NCBI RefSeq assembly: GCF_041154485.1
Contig: NZ_AP028670.1
Span: 1,178,001 to 1,242,000 of the forward strand
Direction: 5' to 3'
Length of the DNA stretch: 64,000 nucleotides
DNA from: Variovorax sp. V93
GTDB taxonomy: Bacteria > Pseudomonadota > Gammaproteobacteria > Burkholderiales > Burkholderiaceae_C
The first letter of the stretch is position 1; every line of letters starts with the position of its first letter. This document shows positions 18,060 through 26,742 of the stretch, piece after piece. The translations under genes were made by a program, and so were the position numbers. Under the pieces are notes generated by a model. It had not been told where the DNA came from, ran no database searches, and was given only the letters and a program-made list of their open reading frames with translations.

Positions 18060-19148
18060 TCACTGACCCACGAGGAGGGCGGCACGCACCAGGTCCACCT
18101 GCCTCGTGCAGTCCATCTTCACCATCATCGTGGCCACCTGCTTGCGCACGGTGTGGATGGAAACGCCGCGGCCCCGCGCAAAGTCGTTCAACGAAACACC
18201 GGTGGCCAGCGCATGCAGCACGCGCGCTTCGGCCAGCGTGATGTCGAGCGCCTGCGACAGCAGCTCGGGGCTTGCCAGGAGGCCCGTGGCGGCGCGCCGC
18301 AGCCGGACGAAAACCATGGGCTCCCTGCCGAAGCGCAGCGCGGGGTTGGCGCACGTCAACTCGACGTGCAGCGGACCGCCGCATCGGCTGTCCTTGAAAG
18401 CGAGCCGTTCGACCCGGCCAGCCCTGGCGGCGCGCAGCACCGCCGCCAGCAACCGTTCGCGCTCCCCGGCATTCGGATGCGAGAGCCGCGCGCCCTGGAC
18501 GACGACGCTTCCCCGCGTGTCGAAGATGGCTTTCGCGGCGGGAGAGGCGTGCACCACCTGGCCCGTGCCATGGACCAGGCAGCTCGCCTCGTCCAATGCG
18601 TCGAAGGTGCTATCGGTGGCCGCGAGCCAGGAAGCCGCCTGCGCGCGGCGCCGCTGCGTCGCCAGCTGCACCGCCCCGCTGTAGGTGCGGATCCGCTCGC
18701 TCGCGAGAAAGGAAGACAGCCCATCCCACGCCGATGCGCGCTGGAATCCAAAACTCGTTCTCCTGTCCGGACCGTTCTCGATGATGAACGAGAAGAGCTG
18801 CCGCATGCGGTGCTTGCACATGAAGTCGACGTAGTAGGCATTGCGCTCGCGCCGCGGCTCGGGAAGAAGGACTTGCGTGTCCAGCCAGGAGCCTTCGACC
18901 TTGGCCACGTTCGGCTGGGTCATGACGTCTTCCGTATGGAAGTGCGCCGCATAGTCGCGCACCGCGGCAGCATCGGCGCCCGACTGCTGCACATCGACCA
19001 CGCGGGTGCCCGCGAAGACGATCAGCACGGCCGCATCGCTTCCCACCAGCCGGTTGGCCGTCGAAAGGATGGCGGACCACGGAGGGTCGGGATCCGAGAG
19101 GTGGTGAACCGCTTCGAGCGCGCTGCGCAATTCGGGGTCAGGCTGCAT
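18060..19148 (-). CDS. LuxR-type helix-turn-helix transcriptional regulator
   Basis: A 362-residue protein with a long unclassified N-terminal sensory region (possibly PAS/GAF-like; ~200-280 includes a Phe-Asp-Thr-Arg-Gly PAS-type turn) and a C-terminal LuxR winged region. That region reads Leu-Thr/Ile-x-Ala-Glu-Ala-Arg-Val-Leu-His-Ala-Leu-Ala-x-Gly, then Ser-Ile-His-Thr-Val-Arg-Lys-Gln (residues ~300-355). There is no receiver-domain Asp, so it is not a classical response regulator. AGGAGGAAAG precedes the ATG. Neighbours give no clear target. Confidence 0.8.
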   Translation of the reverse strand: MQPDPELRSALEAVHHLSDPDPPWSAILSTANRLVGSDAAVLIVFAGTRVVDVQQSGADAAAVRDYAAHFHTEDVMTQPNVAKVEGSWLDTQVLLPEPRRERNAYYVDFMCKHRMRQLFSFIIENGPDRRTSFGFQRASAWDGLSSFLASERIRTYSGAVQLATQRRRAQAASWLAATDSTFDALDEASCLVHGTGQVVHASPAAKAIFDTRGSVVVQGARLSHPNAGERERLLAAVLRAARAGRVERLAFKDSRCGGPLHVELTCANPALRFGREPMVFVRLRRAATGLLASPELLSQALDITLAEARVLHALATGVSLNDFARGRGVSIHTVRKQVATMMVKMDCTRQVDLVRAALLVGQ

Positions 19149-19356
19149 GGGCTTTCCTCCTGAAGGAAAGATTGCCTCGATCCGCGCGCCTGCGCCGCCA
19201 AGGCAACCCGCAACCGGGAATATCGCGGAAACGGTTTCGGATGGGTATCACTCGTTTGAGTGAACACCGGATGCAGGAAGATGCGCCCGAGGCCATCGTC
19301 GCGCGACCTTGCGGTGGTGGGCGGCGGTCGATCGATGACTGCCGGTGCCGATCAGG

Positions 19357-19632
19357 TCACAGCAATCGCAATCCCCCGGGAAATCGAATGAAGGTCTGCG
19401 CCGGCTCGGGCACCTTGCCCGCCCTGGCGATCTCGGCGAAGCCCTCTTCCGTGATGCGGGTCACCGTAGCCACCTGCCATACGGCTTGCCGCGCCCGCGA
19501 TTTGACGGCGGCGAACTCGGCCTCGATCAGGCCGATGGCCAGAAGCATCGAGACCTGCCGGACTTCCTCCGGATCGGTCACGCGGACGGGCAGCTGCACC
19601 CGGTGCAGCCTCAACAGCAGAAAGAGCGGCAT
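19357..19632 (-). CDS. Hypothetical protein, 91 residues
   Basis: A small protein with a hydrophobic N-terminus (Leu-Phe-Leu-Leu-Leu-Arg-Leu-His) that reads as a buried beta strand rather than a signal peptide, then an Asp-Pro-Glu-Glu-Val-Arg helix and a mixed alpha/beta remainder. No family recognised. A strong 25-bp palindrome lies 59 bp upstream of its start, supporting it as a real regulated gene. Confidence 0.5.
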   Translation of the reverse strand: MPLFLLLRLHRVQLPVRVTDPEEVRQVSMLLAIGLIEAEFAAVKSRARQAVWQVATVTRITEEGFAEIARAGKVPEPAQTFIRFPGGLRLL

Positions 19633-19690
19633 TTGGTTCTCCGATGGCCGGCTCGAGGGGATGCCCTCGCATGCCGTCCGCTTGGAATGG

Positions 19691-19715
19691 TTGAATGTGA
19701 ATTTGTCACATTCAA
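19691..19715. promoter_or_regulatory. Perfect 25-bp palindrome TTGAATGTGA-N5-TCACATTCAA
   Basis: Two 10-bp arms match perfectly around a 5-bp centre (ATTTG) upstream of the minus-strand small gene. The TGTGA/TCACA core resembles a CRP-family site, but CRP sites have a 6-bp centre, so a GntR-type or other dimeric regulator is equally likely. It could also form an RNA hairpin. Confidence 0.55.
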
Positions 19716-19779
19716 TGCCGCCGCGGGAGTCAGAATAAGTCGATCGGCCGTGTCCGCCACCGCCCCTCGCAGACGAGTC

Positions 19780-20751
19780 CTAGGCCGGGCGCAGGACCGA
19801 GGGATTGAGCGCGTCCTTCAAGCGCCCTGCGGCAAACTCGTTGACATGGTCGAAGGCGATGCCGAAGTAGCGCTCGTAGTTGTCGCGCTCGACATAGCCG
19901 ATGTGCGGCGTGCACAGCGCGTTGGGCAGATGCAGGAGCGGATGCTCGCCTGCGCGCACGGGCTCTTCCTCGAACACGTCCACGGCCGCGAAGCCCGGGC
20001 GGCCCGCCGCCAGCGCCCGTTCCAGCGCACCGGGCGCGACCAGTTCGGCGCGGCTGGTGTTCACCAGCAGGGCGCTGGTCTTCATGCGGGCCAGGTCTTC
20101 GTCCGAGACCATGCCCCGGGTGTGCTCGTTGAGCCGCACGTGCAGGCTGATCACGTCGCTCTGTGCGAAGAAGGCCTCGCGCGAGGGCGCCACTTCGAAG
20201 CCGTCCGCGCGTGCCGCCGACGTCGAGCCCTCGCGTCCCCACACCCAGACCTTCATGCCGAACGTGCGCCCGTAGGCGGCCACCTGGCGGCCGATGCGCC
20301 CATAGCTCCACACGCCCAGACGCTGGCCGCCGAGCTGCTGGCCCAGGTGGCCCTGCCACCGGCCCTGGCGCAGGCGCGTGGCTTCCTCGACCAGATGCCG
20401 GCGGCTTGCCAGCGTCAGTGCCCAGGTCAGTTCAGCGGTGGCCGAACCTGCGCCGCTGCCTTCGGCCACCGCCACGCCGCGGGCCGTGCAGGCCGCAAGA
20501 TCGACGTGGCCCGCCAGCTTGCCGGTCTGGCTGATGAGACGCAGTCCGGGCAGGCGCTCGAGCAGCGCCGCATCGATGCGCGTGCGCTCGCGGGTGAGCA
20601 CGATGGCCTCGGCGTCCGCGAAGCGCGCGGCGAGTTCGTCGGTGCTCTTCACCGTGTCGTTGAAGATGCGGACCTCGTGTCCGTCGAGCTTGCCGAAGCA
20701 GTCGAGCGTGCGGACGCAGTCCTGGTAGTCGTCGGGGATGACGATGCGCAT
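19780..20751 (-). CDS. D-2-hydroxyacid dehydrogenase family protein
   Basis: A 323-residue NAD-dependent dehydrogenase interconverting a 2-hydroxyacid and 2-ketoacid. The Rossmann motif is visible as Gly-x-Trp-Ser-Tyr-Gly-Arg-Ile-Gly at about 165. The catalytic triad is Arg in Asn-Thr-Ser-Arg-Ala-Glu, Glu in Phe-Glu-Glu-Glu-Pro, and His in Cys-Thr-Pro-His-Ile-Gly-Tyr. It starts 14 nt after the stop of the Bug receptor gene, with AGGAGCG as ribosome site, so the two form an operon. The pair suggests uptake and oxidation or reduction of an organic acid under the divergent IclR regulator; the substrate is unknown. Confidence 0.88.
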   Translation of the reverse strand: MRIVIPDDYQDCVRTLDCFGKLDGHEVRIFNDTVKSTDELAARFADAEAIVLTRERTRIDAALLERLPGLRLISQTGKLAGHVDLAACTARGVAVAEGSGAGSATAELTWALTLASRRHLVEEATRLRQGRWQGHLGQQLGGQRLGVWSYGRIGRQVAAYGRTFGMKVWVWGREGSTSAARADGFEVAPSREAFFAQSDVISLHVRLNEHTRGMVSDEDLARMKTSALLVNTSRAELVAPGALERALAAGRPGFAAVDVFEEEPVRAGEHPLLHLPNALCTPHIGYVERDNYERYFGIAFDHVNEFAAGRLKDALNPSVLRPA

Positions 20752-20765
20752 GGGGCGGCGCTCCT

Positions 20766-21758
20766 TCATTGCAGGGTGATGTTCAACTGCTCGACCGTGC
20801 GCTTCCACAGCGCGAGGTCGTCGCGGATCAGCGCGGTGAAGTCGGCCGGCGGCATGCCGCCGGGCTCGATGCCCTGGGCCTGGAAGATCTCGCGCACGTC
20901 GGGCGCATCGAGCGAGCGCCTGACTTCGGCATAGAGCCGCTGCACGACCGGTGCCGGCGTGCCGGCCTTCAGCAGCAGCCCGTACCAGCCATGCACGTCG
21001 AAGCCGGGATAGCCCTGCTCGGCGACGGTCGGCACATCGGGCAGGCCGGTGAAGCGCGATTTGGGCGCGACGGCGAGCGCGCGCAGCTTGCCCGCCTTGA
21101 TCTGCGCGAGTGCCGAGCTCATGTCGAGAAACATGAACTGGATCTGGCCGCCCAGCAGGTCCTGCACCGCCGGACCGGCGCCTCGGTAGGGCACATGGAC
21201 CGCGCGGATGCCGGCGCGCTGCACGAACAATGCCGCGCCCAGGTGCGCAGAGGTGCCGTTGCCCGAGGAGCCGTAGGAAAGGCTGCCGGGCCTGGCCTTG
21301 GCCATCTCGACCAGCTCCTGCAGATTCCGGGCAGGGAAGTCCGGCTTCACCACCACCGCATGCGGAATGAAGCCCACCACCGTGAGCGGTGCAAAGTCGC
21401 GCAGCGTGTCGAACGGATAGTTCGGCATCAGCGCCGGATTGGTGACCGCGAGGATCGAGGGAAAGACCATCGCGTAGCCATCGGCCGGACCGCGGGCGAT
21501 CTCGCTCATGCCGATCACGCCGCCGCCGCCGGGCTTGTTGTCGACGATCACCGGCTGGCCGAGGCTGGGGGCCATGTTCCTGGCGATGGCGCGCGCCATC
21601 AGGTCGGTCGGGCCGCCGGCCGCGAAGGGCACGACGATGCGGATCGGCTTCGACGGAAAGGCGGACTGCGCGTTCGCGAGCGGGCTCAAGGCCGCGAGCG
21701 CGATGCCGGCGCCCGCAGCGGCGTTGAAGCCGCGGCGCGACATGCGATTCGGGTTCAT
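20766..21758 (-). CDS. Tripartite tricarboxylate transporter substrate-binding protein (Bug family)
   Basis: A 330-residue periplasmic receptor. The leader has Ser-Arg-Arg-Gly-Phe-Asn followed by a hydrophobic core, so it is probably Tat-exported, cleaved after Ala-Asn-Ala. Family motifs include Pro-Ile-Arg-Ile-Val-Val-Pro-Phe-Ala-Ala-Gly-Gly-Pro-Thr-Asp and Val-Asp-Asn-Lys-Pro-Gly-Gly-Gly-Gly. Bug proteins are expanded in Burkholderiales, bind carboxylates and often have no transporter gene nearby, as here. It is first gene of an operon with the hydroxyacid dehydrogenase and divergent from iclR. Confidence 0.92.
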   Translation of the reverse strand: MNPNRMSRRGFNAAAGAGIALAALSPLANAQSAFPSKPIRIVVPFAAGGPTDLMARAIARNMAPSLGQPVIVDNKPGGGGVIGMSEIARGPADGYAMVFPSILAVTNPALMPNYPFDTLRDFAPLTVVGFIPHAVVVKPDFPARNLQELVEMAKARPGSLSYGSSGNGTSAHLGAALFVQRAGIRAVHVPYRGAGPAVQDLLGGQIQFMFLDMSSALAQIKAGKLRALAVAPKSRFTGLPDVPTVAEQGYPGFDVHGWYGLLLKAGTPAPVVQRLYAEVRRSLDAPDVREIFQAQGIEPGGMPPADFTALIRDDLALWKRTVEQLNITLQ

Positions 21759-21898
21759 GGTGTCTCCATTTTTTGTCATGCATCGGATCAAGGGGCGAGC
21801 ACGGCCAAGCCGTCTGCGTCGCGCGCGGAGGACTCTCAATCCCGCTTGCCGGTGTGTTCCAAGCTTAGGACGCATACTCCGCCAGCGCACCTGCCTTC

Positions 21899-21913
21899 TT
21901 CCACTGCATGGAA
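21899..21913. promoter_or_regulatory. Candidate IclR operator TTCCA-N5-TGGAA
   Basis: A short perfect inverted repeat lies 28 bp upstream of the iclR-type start in the divergent intergenic region. Its form resembles known IclR-family palindromes (TGGAA/TTCCA arms). It could serve autoregulation and control of the divergent Bug operon; inferred. Confidence 0.4.
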
Positions 21914-21941
21914 TTGAAGGGCTGCCGCGAGGAGACATCGA

Positions 21942-22706
21942 ATGCCCACACCCTCCAACCGCTCGCTCGAACGCGGAATCGAGATCCTGCGTGCCTTCCG
22001 GCCCGGCTCCACGCTGCTGGGCAACGGCGAGCTCGCGGAACGCACCGGCCTGGCGCCAGCCACCGTGAGCCGCCTGACGCAGACGCTGGTCGGCGCGGGC
22101 CTGCTCGAACACGACCGGATCGCGCGCGCCTACCGGCTCGCGGCGCCGGTGCTGAGCTTCGCGCACGCCATGCGCACCGGCTCCACCGTGCTGCAGGTGG
22201 CGGCCCCGCGGATGCGGGCGCTGGCCGAGAAACTGCGCATCAACGTCGGGCTCGCGGTTGCCGATCGTTCCGAGATGCTTTACCTCGAATCGATCCGCTA
22301 CAACAAGAAGGCGTCGCTGCGCAGCGTGGTGAGCGGACAGCGCGTGCCGATCGAGCTCACCTCGCTCGGCCGTGCCTGGCTGGCAACGGCGCCGGCGGCG
22401 CGGCGTGCCGAACTCACGAAGGAGTTCGAGGCGCGTCGCAGCAATTGGCCGCGGCTTCGCAGGGAGATCGACAAGGCCATCGAGAGCGTGCGCCGCCGCG
22501 GCTGGTGCGTGGCCTCGTGGCAGCCCGAGATCGTTGCGCTGGCCATGCCGCTGGCGCTTCCGAACGAGCGCGTGCACGTGCTCAATGCGAGCCTGTCCAC
22601 CAGCGAGCCAGCGAATGAGGTGGCGCTCGAACTGGGTGCGCCGCTGCTGGCGCTCGGCGAGCAGATCACCCGCGAATTCATCGCGCGTGGCGGCAGCCTG
22701 GCGTAG
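21942..22706 (+). CDS. IclR family transcriptional regulator
   Basis: A 254-residue regulator. The N-terminal winged helix includes Leu-Glu-Arg-Gly-Ile-Glu-Ile-Leu and Gly-Leu-Ala-Pro-Ala-Thr-Val-Ser-Arg-Leu. The C-terminal effector domain has Val-Gly-Leu-Ala-Val-Ala-Asp-Arg, Thr-Ser-Leu-Gly-Arg-Ala-Trp and an ending typical of the family. The ribosome site GAGGAGA is well placed. It is divergent from the Bug receptor and hydroxyacid dehydrogenase operon, its likely target. Confidence 0.92.
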   Translation: MPTPSNRSLERGIEILRAFRPGSTLLGNGELAERTGLAPATVSRLTQTLVGAGLLEHDRIARAYRLAAPVLSFAHAMRTGSTVLQVAAPRMRALAEKLRINVGLAVADRSEMLYLESIRYNKKASLRSVVSGQRVPIELTSLGRAWLATAPAARRAELTKEFEARRSNWPRLRREIDKAIESVRRRGWCVASWQPEIVALAMPLALPNERVHVLNASLSTSEPANEVALELGAPLLALGEQITREFIARGGSLA

Positions 22707-22810
22707 GCCGTTCGTCGGATGATGGAGAGGCGCCTGCAGGACGGCGTTGACGAGGCTGGCATGCAGGTCCACCATGGCAAGGCCGCCGTCCGGAACTTCA
22801 AGGAGATCTC

Positions 22811-23629
22811 ATGGCTGAGAGCGACAAGGTGTTCGCGGGTTCGATCCCGAAGTTCTACGACACGCTGATGGTCCCGCTGATCTTCGAGGCCTATGCCGCC
22901 GACATGGCGGCGCTTGCCGCGGCCTCCTCGCCCGGCGCGGTGCTCGAAACGGCGGCCGGCAGCGGCGTGGTCACGCGGGCGCTGGCACCGAGGCTCGGCG
23001 CCGGCGCGCGCTACGTGGTGACCGATCTCAACCAGCCCATGCTCGATTACGCCGCCAGCCGGCAGGGCCCCGACAGCCGCATCGAGTGGCGGCAGGCGGA
23101 CGCACTTCACCTGCCGTTCGACGATGCCTCGTTCGACGTCGTTTGCTGCCAGTTCGGCGCGATGTTCTTTCCCGACCGGACCGCGGGCTATGCCGAGGCG
23201 CGCCGCGTGCTGAGGCCGGGCGGGCGATTCGTCTTCAATGTCTGGGACCGCATCGAGGAGAACGCCTTTGCCGACGAGGTCACCAACGCCGTCGCCGCGG
23301 TGTTTCCACACGACCCGCCGCGGTTTCTCGCCCGCACGCCGCACGGCTATCACGATGTGGCGCTGATCCGCGAGGATCTGAGCCGCGCAGGATTCACAGA
23401 CATCGATATCCAGACGCGCGAGAAGCAGAGCCGCTCGCCTTCGGCCCGCGAGGTGGCCACCGCCTATTGCCAAGGAACGCCGCTGCGCAACGAGATCGAG
23501 GCGCGCGACGCCAGCCTGCTTCAACTCGCGACGGACCGCGCGGCGGAGGCGATCGCCAGCCGCCATGGCGAAGGCCCGGTGGCCGGCAAGATCCAGGCGC
23601 ACGTGATCGTGGCGTCGGGACCGGCGTAA
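22811..23629 (+). CDS. Class I SAM-dependent methyltransferase
   Basis: A 272-residue methyltransferase with the SAM-binding motif I Val-Leu-Glu-Thr-Ala-Ala-Gly-Ser-Gly (residues ~45-55), motif II Val-Val-Thr-Asp-Leu-Asn-x-x-Met-Leu, Asp-Ala-Leu-x-Leu-Pro-Phe and the Leu-Arg-Pro-Gly-Gly-Arg-Phe block. The type resembles UbiE/Methyltransf_11. The insert after motif III (Tyr-His-Asp-Val) and the C-terminal cap do not identify the substrate. AAGGAG precedes the ATG, and it stands alone between iclR and the dehydratase. Confidence 0.88.
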   Translation: MAESDKVFAGSIPKFYDTLMVPLIFEAYAADMAALAAASSPGAVLETAAGSGVVTRALAPRLGAGARYVVTDLNQPMLDYAASRQGPDSRIEWRQADALHLPFDDASFDVVCCQFGAMFFPDRTAGYAEARRVLRPGGRFVFNVWDRIEENAFADEVTNAVAAVFPHDPPRFLARTPHGYHDVALIREDLSRAGFTDIDIQTREKQSRSPSAREVATAYCQGTPLRNEIEARDASLLQLATDRAAEAIASRHGEGPVAGKIQAHVIVASGPA

Positions 23630-23763
23630 TCGGCCGGATATCGCGCCCACGCCGGGACAGCAGGTGAGCGTCGGCGACCGGGGCGGTGCAATCACTGCGG
23701 CCCACATCCAGGCGGACGAATGAGGCCGGAAGTCCCGATGCACAGCACAAAGGTAACGCAAGC

Positions 23764-25518
23764 ATGACCGACGATAAATCTCCTTTCGAGCCCGACGATG
23801 CAGCCGACGGCTCCGGCATGCGCAAGGGCCTCACCAGCTATGGCGACCAGGGCTTCTCGCTGTTCCTGCGCAAGGCCTTCATCAAGGGCGCGGGCTTCAC
23901 CGACGCGGCGCTCGACCGTCCGGTGATCGGCATCTCGAACACGGGGAGCGCCTACAACCCCTGCCATGGCAACGCACCGCAGCTCGTCGAGGCCGTCAAG
24001 CGGGGCGTGATGCTGGCGGGGGGCCTGCCGATGGACTTCCCGACGATCTCGATCCACGAGAGCTTTGCCGCGCCGACCAGCATGTACCTGCGCAACCTCA
24101 TGTCGATGGACACCGAGGAGATGGTGCGCGCCCAGCCCATGGATGCCGTCGTGCTGATCGGCGGCTGCGACAAGACCGTGCCGGCCCAGCTGATGGGCGC
24201 AGCTTCGGCCGGCATTCCCTCGATCCAGCTGATCACGGGCTCGATGCTCACGGGCGGCCATCGCGGCGAACGGGTGGGCGCCTGCACCGACTGCCGGCGC
24301 TACTGGGGCAAGTACCGCGCCGGCGAGATCGATGCGGAGGAAATCGCCGACGTGAACAACCAGCTGGTTGCGAGCGTGGGCACCTGTTCGGTGATGGGAA
24401 CGGCCAGCACCATGGCGTGCATTGCCGAGGCGCTGGGCATGACCGTGCCGGGCGGCGCATCGCCGCCGGCCGTGACGGCGGACCGCATCCGCATTGCCGA
24501 ACAGACCGGGGCCCAGGCGGTACAGATGGCACGCACCGGCCTGACGATCGACAAGGTGTTGACGCCCGAGGCCTTCGAGAACGCGATGCGGGTGCTGCTG
24601 GCGATCGGGGGCTCGACCAACGGCATCGTGCACCTCGCGGCGATCGCCGGGCGCATGGGCCTGGAGACCGATCTGGCCGCGCTCGACCGCATGGGGCGGG
24701 AAACGCCGGTGCTGCTCGACCTCAAGCCATCGGGCCAGTGGTACATGGAGGACTTCCATCATGCGGGCGGGATGGCCACCCTGCTGCGCGAACTGAAGCC
24801 GCTGCTGCACCTTGGCGCCATGACCGTCACCGGCCGCACGCTCGGCGAGGAGCTGGAGCGCGCGGGCCCTGGCTTCCGGCAGACGGTGGTGCGGCCGATC
24901 GGCAACCCGGTCTACCCCCAAGGCGGCATGGCCGTGCTGCGAGGCAATCTCGCTCCGGGCGGCGCCATCATCAAGCAGTCCGCCGCGGACCCGAAGCTCA
25001 TGGAGCACGAGGGGCGGGCCGTGGTATTCGAGAACATCGAAGATCTGGTCCGCCGCATCGACAGCGACGCGCTCGACGTCGCGGCGCAGGACGTGCTCGT
25101 GCTCAAGAACATCGGCCCCAAGGGCGCGCCGGGCATGCCCGAGGCCGGCTACATTCCGATCCCGCGCAAGCTGGCCCGCGCCGGCGTCAAGGACATCGTG
25201 CGGATTTCCGACGGCCGCATGAGCGGCACGGCGTTCGGCACCATCGTGCTTCATGTCACGCCCGAATCCGCGGCCGGCGGCCCACTGGCCCATGTCCGCA
25301 ATGGCGACCGCATCCGCTTGAGCGTCGAGCGCCGGGAGATCGCATTGCTGGTGTCCGCGGAAGAGCTCGCCCGGCGCGCGCAGGAGTCCCCGGTCACTGC
25401 ACCGACGGCCGAGCGCGGCTACCGCAAGCTGTTCCTGCAGACGGTGACCCAGGCCGACCTGGGCGTGGACTTCGACTTTCTGCGAGCCGCCAGGATGGTC
25501 GGCAAGGTGCCGCGCTAG
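23764..25518 (+). CDS. IlvD/Edd family dehydratase (sugar-acid dehydratase type)
   Basis: A 584-residue iron-sulfur dehydratase removing water from a 2,3-dihydroxyacid. The three cluster Cys are visible in Asn-Pro-Cys-His-Gly-Asn, Gly-Gly-Cys-Asp-Lys-Thr and Gly-Thr-Cys-Ser-Val-Met-Gly-Thr-Ala. The catalytic-loop block Gly-Arg-Met-Ser-Gly-Thr-Ala-Phe-Gly reads as in arabonate/xylonate dehydratases rather than IlvD (which usually has Gly-Arg-Phe-Ser-Gly). The context (epoxide-hydrolase-like protein, aldehyde dehydrogenase) fits catabolism rather than branched-chain amino acid synthesis. The exact substrate is unresolved. Confidence 0.88.
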   Translation: MTDDKSPFEPDDAADGSGMRKGLTSYGDQGFSLFLRKAFIKGAGFTDAALDRPVIGISNTGSAYNPCHGNAPQLVEAVKRGVMLAGGLPMDFPTISIHESFAAPTSMYLRNLMSMDTEEMVRAQPMDAVVLIGGCDKTVPAQLMGAASAGIPSIQLITGSMLTGGHRGERVGACTDCRRYWGKYRAGEIDAEEIADVNNQLVASVGTCSVMGTASTMACIAEALGMTVPGGASPPAVTADRIRIAEQTGAQAVQMARTGLTIDKVLTPEAFENAMRVLLAIGGSTNGIVHLAAIAGRMGLETDLAALDRMGRETPVLLDLKPSGQWYMEDFHHAGGMATLLRELKPLLHLGAMTVTGRTLGEELERAGPGFRQTVVRPIGNPVYPQGGMAVLRGNLAPGGAIIKQSAADPKLMEHEGRAVVFENIEDLVRRIDSDALDVAAQDVLVLKNIGPKGAPGMPEAGYIPIPRKLARAGVKDIVRISDGRMSGTAFGTIVLHVTPESAAGGPLAHVRNGDRIRLSVERREIALLVSAEELARRAQESPVTAPTAERGYRKLFLQTVTQADLGVDFDFLRAARMVGKVPR

Positions 25519-25706
25519 CGTGGAGGCAGCCGAACACGCGCGACTGCCATCGCCACATCCACGATGCGCGCTACCCGTTCGCGCGCCTGCAATTGAAATT
25601 TATTGTCGGCGAAGCGGGCCCAGATACACAGGCATACGCAGGACCGTCGCCAGGCCGCTTCCGGGCAGAACAATCGCTCCACCACTTCGGATTCCAGGAG
25701 ATTTCA

Positions 25707-26729
25707 ATGATTGTTTCGCCCCCGTTGCCGCGCCGTTCGTTCCTCGCCAAGGCGGCGCTCGGCCTCGCTGCCACCCAGCTGACCTCGATCGTTCCCGCTT
25801 TTGCCCAATCCGCGGGCACATCGACCCTCCGGCGCCTCGAGCCACTCAAGAGCATCGACGCGGGCTCGCTCAACATCGGCTACCACGAAGCGGGCCCCGC
25901 CGACGGCGCCCCCGTGATCCTCCTGCACGGCTGGCCCTACGACATCCACATGTTCGTCGACGTCGCCCCGCAGCTTGCGGCCGCGGGCTTCCGCGTGATC
26001 GTCCCGTACCTGCGCGGCTACGGCAGCACGCGCTTCCTGTCGGCCCACACGCCGCGCAACGGGCAGCAGTCGGTGGTCGCGGTGGACATCATCGCGCTGA
26101 TGGACGCCTTGAAGATCAAGACCGCCACCGTGGCCGGCTGCGACTGGGGCGCGCGCACGGCCTGCATCATGGCCGCGCTGTGGCCCGAGCGCGTGAAGGC
26201 GCTGGTGTCGGTCAGCGGCTACCTGATCGGCAGCCAGCAGGCCGGCAAGAACCCGCTGCCGCCTGCGGCCGAGCTGCAGTGGTGGTACCAGTACTACTTT
26301 GCAACCGAGCGCGGCCGCGCGGGCTACGAGAAGAACCGGCACGACTTCGCCAAGCTCATCTGGCAGCTCGCGTCGCCGAAGTGGAATTTCGATGCGGCCA
26401 CGTTCGAGCGCAGCGCCGTGGCCTTCGAGAACCCCGACCACGTGGCCATCACGGTCCACAACTACCGGTGGCGCCTGGGCCTGGCCGAGGGCGAGGCCAG
26501 GTACCAGGCGCTGGAGGACCGGCTGGCCAAGGCGCCGGTGATCGGCGTGCCGACCATCACGCTCGAGGGCGACGCCAACGGCGCGCCGCATCCGGAGCCC
26601 GGCACCTACGCGAAGAAGTTCTCGGGAACCTACGAGCATCGGCTGGTCAGCGGTGGCATCGGCCACAACCTGCCGCAGGAAGCGCCTGAGGCCTTTGCCA
26701 AGGCGGTGGTCGACGTGGCCCGCGGCTGA
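25707..26729 (+). CDS. Exported alpha/beta hydrolase, epoxide hydrolase-like
   Basis: A 340-residue alpha/beta hydrolase with a twin-arginine-type leader (Pro-Arg-Arg-Ser-Phe-Leu-Ala-Lys-Ala) cleaved near Ala-Phe-Ala-Gln. The oxyanion region is His-Gly-Trp-Pro (~70) and the nucleophile elbow Gly-Cys-Asp-Trp-Gly-Ala places Asp rather than Ser as nucleophile, the hallmark of epoxide hydrolases and haloalkane dehalogenases. A C-terminal Gly-Gly-Ile-Gly-His-Asn-Leu supplies the catalytic His. A CAGGAGA ribosome site lies upstream. It is followed after 13 nt by the aldehyde dehydrogenase gene. Confidence 0.86.
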   Translation: MIVSPPLPRRSFLAKAALGLAATQLTSIVPAFAQSAGTSTLRRLEPLKSIDAGSLNIGYHEAGPADGAPVILLHGWPYDIHMFVDVAPQLAAAGFRVIVPYLRGYGSTRFLSAHTPRNGQQSVVAVDIIALMDALKIKTATVAGCDWGARTACIMAALWPERVKALVSVSGYLIGSQQAGKNPLPPAAELQWWYQYYFATERGRAGYEKNRHDFAKLIWQLASPKWNFDAATFERSAVAFENPDHVAITVHNYRWRLGLAEGEARYQALEDRLAKAPVIGVPTITLEGDANGAPHPEPGTYAKKFSGTYEHRLVSGGIGHNLPQEAPEAFAKAVVDVARG

Positions 26730-26742
26730 GGCGGCGGTCCCC

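Noticed and set aside
19691..19715. A canonical CRP site
   Set aside because: The TGTGA/TCACA arms are separated by 5 bp, not 6, and the dyad extends further than a CRP site. It is kept as a palindrome without a named regulator.
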